This document shows positions 22,541-26,446 of a DNA stretch of 26,446 nt, in pieces. The DNA is taken from the NCBI GenBank assembly GCA_030066475.1, contig JASJBO010000050.1:1-26446 (forward strand), given 5' to 3'. Below the pieces are notes generated by a model, which was not told the DNA's origin, did not search any database, and worked only from the letters and a program-made list of their open reading frames with translations. This DNA is from Myxococcota bacterium (GTDB lineage Bacteria; Myxococcota_A; UBA9160; PR03). The position numbers were made by a program, and so were the translations under genes. The stretch's first letter is position 1; every line of letters begins with the position of its first letter.

Positions 22541-23592
22541 GGGCAGCGTCCCATCCGATAGCGGCGGCCCGGCAGCGCCAGCGTGAAGTCGCCGTCGGGC
22601 ACGCCGGCGGCGCGCAGTCGATCGAGGAAGCCCGGCACGTCGGTGGCCGGCACCGTGCGCAGCTCGTGCGGGTCCTGGGTGTAGGGGCGGAAGAAGTTCT
22701 CCCAGTGCGAGAGCAGCAGGTGCTTCGGCCTCGCGCCGCTCACCAGCGTCTCGGGGTGTCCCTTCACCTCGCCGTACGAGGCCACGCAGACCAGCGCCAG
22801 GTCCACCTTCACGCCCTCGGGCGGCAGCCCGACGCGCCCGTTCGTGCTCGAGTCCTGGTAGTAGACGCGGTAGTCCGGCTTCTCGGGGTCCTCGCTCTGG
22901 AACTCGATCAGGTAGGCGAAGGTCTGGCCTTCCATCCAGCCGCCGCTGGTGCGCGGGAAGGTCTGGCGGGGGCGGTGGATGTGGCCGGTCATGAACGTCA
23001 GGCCCAGGAAGTGCGGCGCGTGCTGCGACCGGATCGGCAGGAAGCGCACCCGCGTGCCGGGGACGTCGATCCAGTGCCCCTCGATCTCCTCGCCGTCCAC
23101 CCAGCCGCTCCGGTCCACCGCCTCGACGCGCCCGTCGAGCGCGCGGTCGGCGGCCAGGATGCTGGCGCCCGTCTCGCTCAGGTAGATGCGCGCCTTGCGG
23201 GCATGGTGGCGCGCGATGTGCGGGACGTCGAGCAGGTGGTCGTAGTGCGCGTGGCCGACCAGGATCGCCTGGCTCCGGGAGACGTCCGGCAGGTAGCGGT
23301 GGATCGTCTCGATCTGCGGCTCGATCGAGAGCCCCAGCGGGCCCGCGCGCGGCAGGCTCACGTTCGAGAAGAACGGGCCGAGCAGGATCTCGTCGCGGCC
23401 GCGGACGAGGCGGAAGCCCGAGGCGCCGAAGTACTCGACCCGGAGCGTCTCGGCCGGGGCGCAGTCGCAGCCGCCCACGCAGCGCTCGGCCGACAGCGTG
23501 TCGATCGGGAGCTCGCGCGCCCGCATCCCGGTGCAGCCGGCGAGGAGCGCGGCGCAGAGCGCGAGGCAAGCGATCGGTCGGGCTCGACCCAC
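22537..23592 (-). CDS. Metallo-beta-lactamase-fold lipoprotein hydrolase
   Basis: A 351-residue protein. The N terminus ([15 protein letters not shown]) is a lipoprotein signal with lipobox LAGC, so it should be anchored outside the cytoplasm. The metal site is [13 protein letters not shown] (HxHxDH), with later candidate ligands in TFMTGHIH and [10 protein letters not shown]. The opening [21 protein letters not shown] resembles the UlaG / NAPE-PLD-like branch rather than beta-lactamases. The substrate is unknown. The GTG at 23592 lies 12 bp after the MscS stop and has no good ribosome site, so it depends on coupling. Its stop overlaps the arsenate reductase start. Why it sits in an arsenic operon is unclear. 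Confidence 0.85.
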   Translation of the reverse strand: MGRARPIACLALCAALLAGCTGMRARELPIDTLSAERCVGGCDCAPAETLRVEYFGASGFRLVRGRDEILLGPFFSNVSLPRAGPLGLSIEPQIETIHRYLPDVSRSQAILVGHAHYDHLLDVPHIARHHARKARIYLSETGASILAADRALDGRVEAVDRSGWVDGEEIEGHWIDVPGTRVRFLPIRSQHAPHFLGLTFMTGHIHRPRQTFPRTSGGWMEGQTFAYLIEFQSEDPEKPDYRVYYQDSSTNGRVGLPPEGVKVDLALVCVASYGEVKGHPETLVSGARPKHLLLSHWENFFRPYTQDPHELRTVPATDVPGFLDRLRAAGVPDGDFTLALPGRRYRMGRCP

Positions 23593-23604
23593 GGGGCGGC
23601 GAAG

Positions 23605-25428
23605 CTAGCGCGCGTGCGGCGCGGCCGGCGACCCCGGCGGCGGCCACTGACCCGAGTTCCACACCTCGCGACGGCGCGCGTCCGGGAAGTCCGGGAAGGG
23701 CAGCTCTCCCTTCTCGCGCCACGCGGCCACGCGCGCCTCCGCCTGCCGCATCTCGTCCGCGTCGAGCCCGTCGTCGCGCGCCACGTAGGTCGTGGACGAC
23801 GGGAAGGCGAAACCGGTGCCCGCCTCGCGCACCGCGTCCATGAACTGCAGGTAGATGTGCTCGCGGATGCCGAGCAGCTCGCTCCAGTCGTCCGTGTCGA
23901 CGTAGGCGAACACCTCGAGGTCGAGCGAGTAGGCGCCGAAGCCCACGAAGCGCACGCGCGCCGGGTCGTCGGTGACGCGCGGGTGCGCCAGCAGGATCTC
24001 GCGCAGCCGCGCCAGCAGGTAGCGGAGCTGGTCGGGCGTGGTCTCGTAGCGGACGCCGAGCATCGTCCACAGCCGCATCCGGTCGCGCTTGGCGAAGTTC
24101 TCGAGCCGCAGGTTCGAGAACTCGGCGTTGGGGATCGTGACGACGGTGCGGTCGAGCGTGCGGACCCGCGTGGAGCGCAGACCGATCTCCTCGACGGTCC
24201 CCACGTCGGTGCCGTAGCGGAAGAAGTCGCCGACCTGCACCGGGCGGTCGGCGAACAGGGTGACCCCGCCGAACAGGTTCTCGAGGCTCCTCTGGGCCGC
24301 CAGCGCGACCGCGATGCCGCCCACGCCGAGGCCGGCAACCGCGGCCGTGATGTTGACGCCCAGGGTGCCCAGCACGCCGAGCACGCCGATCGCCACGATC
24401 AGGACCTTGCTGAAGCGCTGGATCGGGTTCAGCGCGGGGACGAGCCCGAGGTTGTTCCGGCTCTCGGCCCGCACCCGGAAGCCGAGGATGGCGATGTCGA
24501 TCAGGCGGAACGAGAGCCACGCGAACGACACGACCCAGAGCAGGCGCTCCAACGTGCGCAGCATCTCCTGCACGGGCAGGTCGAGCGCCAGGTAGCGGCG
24601 GCCGAAGGCGAACACCAGGATCGTCAGGGCGAGACGGACCGGCCCCCGCACCACATGCACGATCCGCTCGTCGAGCGCACGACCGCCACGTGTGACGACT
24701 GCGGCGAGCACGCGGACGATGGTGCCCGCCAGCAGCAGCGAGATGAGCCAGCCAGCGAGCACCAGGAGCGCGATTCCCAGCCACTGCCAGAGCTCGATCT
24801 CGAGGATGCTGTGCTCGAAGAAGAAGGCGGGCAGCCAGGCCTCGATCCAGCCGTGGCCGAACTCGTCGTAGAGCTCGGCGGTGCGCGCGACGGTGACGGA
24901 CGCGACCTTCCAGATGCGGACGCCGTCGTCCGCGCGCGGTACGCGCTGGAGCAGCAGCGGAACCAGGCCTTCGAGGGTCTCGATGGTGCCGAGCTGGTCC
25001 TGCCAGGCGGGCAGCCCGTCGTCCGCCGTGCCCTCGTTGCGGTCGCTCAGGGCGGCGAAGTCGACCCAGAGCGTCTGGTCGAGCACGACCTTGAGCTTCC
25101 GCGCCAGCTCGGGCCCGCGCTGCTGCTCCGCGGGCGGCAGTCGGCGCAGGTCGAGGAACTGCGCGGCGCGCTCGTAGTCGCCGCCGCGAGCGGCGACGAT
25201 GAAGCCGTACATCGAGCCGCGCGGCGTGCCGCGATTGAGGGGGTCGCTCGGGCCCATGGGCTTCGAGAAGTCCTCGACCGGGAGATCGGCCTCCGCGGCC
25301 GGCTCCGCCGGCGCGTCGGCGGGTGCCTGGGCGAACGCGAGCTCGCCCCCCGCGGTGCCCAGGAGCAGTGCGAGAAGCAGCGCGCCCAGGCGGCGGCGCC
25401 CCTCCTGACGTAGGCAGAGCAGTTGCAC
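23605..25428 (-). CDS. MscS-family mechanosensitive channel with periplasmic N-terminal domain
   Basis: A 607-residue protein with a signal peptide ([20 protein letters not shown]). About 180 soluble residues follow ([20 protein letters not shown] and following), and then several membrane helices. The MscS pore helix [20 protein letters not shown] is near residues 366-390. The beta domain is [33 protein letters not shown], then [11 protein letters not shown] and a cytoplasmic alpha/beta domain. It opens under membrane tension to release solutes. The GTG at 25428 follows AGGAGG with 7-nt spacing. It leads the operon that continues with the metallo-hydrolase, arsenate reductase and ACR3. It is divergent from the aldolase. 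Confidence 0.92.
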   Translation of the reverse strand: MQLLCLRQEGRRRLGALLLALLLGTAGGELAFAQAPADAPAEPAAEADLPVEDFSKPMGPSDPLNRGTPRGSMYGFIVAARGGDYERAAQFLDLRRLPPAEQQRGPELARKLKVVLDQTLWVDFAALSDRNEGTADDGLPAWQDQLGTIETLEGLVPLLLQRVPRADDGVRIWKVASVTVARTAELYDEFGHGWIEAWLPAFFFEHSILEIELWQWLGIALLVLAGWLISLLLAGTIVRVLAAVVTRGGRALDERIVHVVRGPVRLALTILVFAFGRRYLALDLPVQEMLRTLERLLWVVSFAWLSFRLIDIAILGFRVRAESRNNLGLVPALNPIQRFSKVLIVAIGVLGVLGTLGVNITAAVAGLGVGGIAVALAAQRSLENLFGGVTLFADRPVQVGDFFRYGTDVGTVEEIGLRSTRVRTLDRTVVTIPNAEFSNLRLENFAKRDRMRLWTMLGVRYETTPDQLRYLLARLREILLAHPRVTDDPARVRFVGFGAYSLDLEVFAYVDTDDWSELLGIREHIYLQFMDAVREAGTGFAFPSSTTYVARDDGLDADEMRQAEARVAAWREKGELPFPDFPDARRREVWNSGQWPPPGSPAAPHAR

Positions 25429-25470
25429 GGCGTGTCCTCCTGTCACATGGCCGGCGGCGGGCCGCGCCCG

Positions 25471-25499
25471 TCGATCCACGCGGTTCCCGGCGCTAGAAT
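25471..25499 (+). promoter_or_regulatory. Candidate aldolase promoter
   Basis: TAGAAT (25494-25499) matches the -10 consensus in 5 of 6 bases. TCGATC 17 bp upstream is a poor -35. The leader before the ATG at 25587 would be about 80 nt and contains a hairpin, TCGGGG-AGAG-CCCCGA (25507-25522). Confidence 0.35.
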
Positions 25500-25586
25500 C
25501 GCGCCCTCGGGGAGAGCCCCGAATGCCCCCTGATCTGCGCGGGGCCACTCAATTCCCATCCCGACCGAAATCGGAGCCTATCGAAA

Positions 25587-26446
25587 ATGAATCAGCAGCA
25601 ACTCGACAAGGTCCGCACCCAGGACGGCTTCATCGCTGCTCTCGACCAGAGCGGCGGCAGCACCCCGAAGGCGCTGCGTCTGTACGGCATCCCCGAGAGT
25701 GAGTACTCGGGCGACGCCGAGATGTTCGACAAGGTCCACGAGATGCGCTGCCGCATCATGACCAGCGCCAGCTTCGGCGGCAACCGCATCCTCGGCGCGA
25801 TCCTGTTCGAGATGACGATGGACCGCGAGGTCGAGGGCAAGCCCACCGCCCACTACCTGTGGGAGGACAAGCAGGTCGTGCCATTCCTGAAGACCGACAA
25901 GGGTCTCGCGGACGAGCAGGACGGCGTGCAGCTCATGAAGGAGATGCCGGAGCTCGACGCGCTGCTCGACCGCGGCGTGGCCAAGGGCATCTTCGGCACC
26001 AAGATGCGTTCGGTCGTCAAGCTGGCGAACGCGGCCGGCATCAAGGCGGTCGTCGACCAGCAGTTCGAGATCGGCAAGCGCATCGTGGCGAAGGGCCTGG
26101 TGCCGATCATCGAGCCCGAGGTCGACATCAACAGCCCCGAGAAGGCCGCCGCCGAGGACCTGCTGAAGGCCAACATCCTCGAGCACCTGAACGCGCTGTC
26201 GTCCGACCAGCTGGTGATGCTGAAGCTGACGCTTCCCGACCAGGACGGCTTCTACAAGGAGTGCATCGAGCACCCGAACATCGTGCGGGTGGTGGCGCTC
26301 TCGGGCGGCTACTCGCGCGAGGAGGCCAACGCGAAGCTCGCGCGCAACCACGACATGGTGGCCAGCTTCTCGCGCGCGCTCACCGAGGGCCTCACCGCCC
26401 AGCAGTCGCAGGCGGAGTTCGACAAGCTGCTCGACGAGTCGATCCA
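25587..26446 (+). CDS. fda: Class I fructose-bisphosphate aldolase, 3' end outside the window
   Basis: The visible 286 codons match the bacterial class I aldolase family of about 295 residues. Examples are [44 protein letters not shown]-type segment [18 protein letters not shown], and [24 protein letters not shown] and [13 protein letters not shown] follow. The Schiff-base lysine is in VMLKLTLP (K213). The enzyme cleaves fructose 1,6-bisphosphate in glycolysis or makes it in gluconeogenesis, without metal, in the cytoplasm. The ATG at 25587 has GGAG about 10 nt upstream. Only about the last ten residues lie beyond the edge. Confidence 0.95.
   Translation, partial: MNQQQLDKVRTQDGFIAALDQSGGSTPKALRLYGIPESEYSGDAEMFDKVHEMRCRIMTSASFGGNRILGAILFEMTMDREVEGKPTAHYLWEDKQVVPFLKTDKGLADEQDGVQLMKEMPELDALLDRGVAKGIFGTKMRSVVKLANAAGIKAVVDQQFEIGKRIVAKGLVPIIEPEVDINSPEKAAAEDLLKANILEHLNALSSDQLVMLKLTLPDQDGFYKECIEHPNIVRVVALSGGYSREEANAKLARNHDMVASFSRALTEGLTAQQSQAEFDKLLDESI

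Noticed and set aside
22091..24784. An 897-codon open frame on the minus strand
   Set aside because: Only its last 149 codons are real (arsenate reductase). The rest is a shifted frame of the metallo-hydrolase and MscS genes.
1..26446. A search by eye for tRNA or rRNA genes, CRISPR arrays, transposases and phage genes
   Set aside because: None was found. No regularly spaced repeats, no tRNA-like cloverleaf with a GTTCGAATC-type arm, and no integrase or transposase motifs were seen.

Overview
This is a chromosome-like window of very high GC DNA from a Gram-negative bacterium. An outer-membrane porin, lipoproteins with lipoboxes, an efflux adaptor and many short gene overlaps support that. The mix of acyl-CoA metabolism, VOC proteins, TetR regulators, a YhcB/ZapG-like protein and a class I fructose-bisphosphate aldolase would suit an uncultured, metabolically versatile proteobacterium or 'deltaproteobacterial-type' lineage, but the lineage is an inference. 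I see no rRNA, tRNA, CRISPR array, transposase or integrase. Most of the window is ordinary accessory metabolism. The unusual signals lie in the junctions between genes.

Layout, left to right. Positions 1-5133 hold the 3' part of an alpha/beta hydrolase, a convergent YhcB/ZapG-like membrane protein, a propionyl/acetyl-CoA synthetase (PrpE-like), a small unknown protein, a K+-channel-like protein and a small exported protein. The last is followed directly by an OprD-like porin (about 5126-6508). On the minus strand come a single-pass membrane protein and a two-domain VOC protein (6515-7921). Divergent from these is a coupled trio on the plus strand: a long-chain/isovaleryl-type acyl-CoA dehydrogenase, a ChaC-like gamma-glutamylcyclotransferase and an OsmC-like protein (8002-10132).

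Positions 10219-14358 hold a SpoIIAA-like protein, a divergent FMN split-barrel protein, and a TetR / FAD monooxygenase / extradiol-dioxygenase-like VOC cassette that looks like aromatic-ring hydroxylation and cleavage. Positions 14447-17597 (minus) hold a lipoprotein, an apparently internally deleted carboxymuconolactone-decarboxylase-like protein, a candidate 19-residue membrane peptide, a TetR regulator and an RND-type membrane-fusion lipoprotein with no pump gene beside it. A candidate 42-codon gene with its own promoter, ribosome site and hairpin sits just upstream of the adaptor. A glutathione S-transferase and an exported amidohydrolase follow on the plus strand (17996-20348).

Positions 20414-20931 are a toxin-antitoxin pair flanked by a 32-bp direct repeat. 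One copy is the 3' end of the neighbouring ACR3 gene. Positions 21006-25428 (minus) are a tightly packed operon transcribed in the order MscS-like channel, metallo-beta-lactamase-fold lipoprotein, arsenate reductase, ACR3 arsenite exporter, with the last three overlapping stop-to-start. Divergent from it is a class I fructose-bisphosphate aldolase that runs off the right edge.

The observations most worth a second look are the duplicated ACR3 end around the toxin-antitoxin pair, the 42-codon gene upstream of the efflux adaptor, the 76-bp repeat found at two convergent gene junctions, the 19-residue hydrophobic peptide, the arsenic operon that includes MscS and a metallo-hydrolase, and the shortened carboxymuconolactone-decarboxylase gene.
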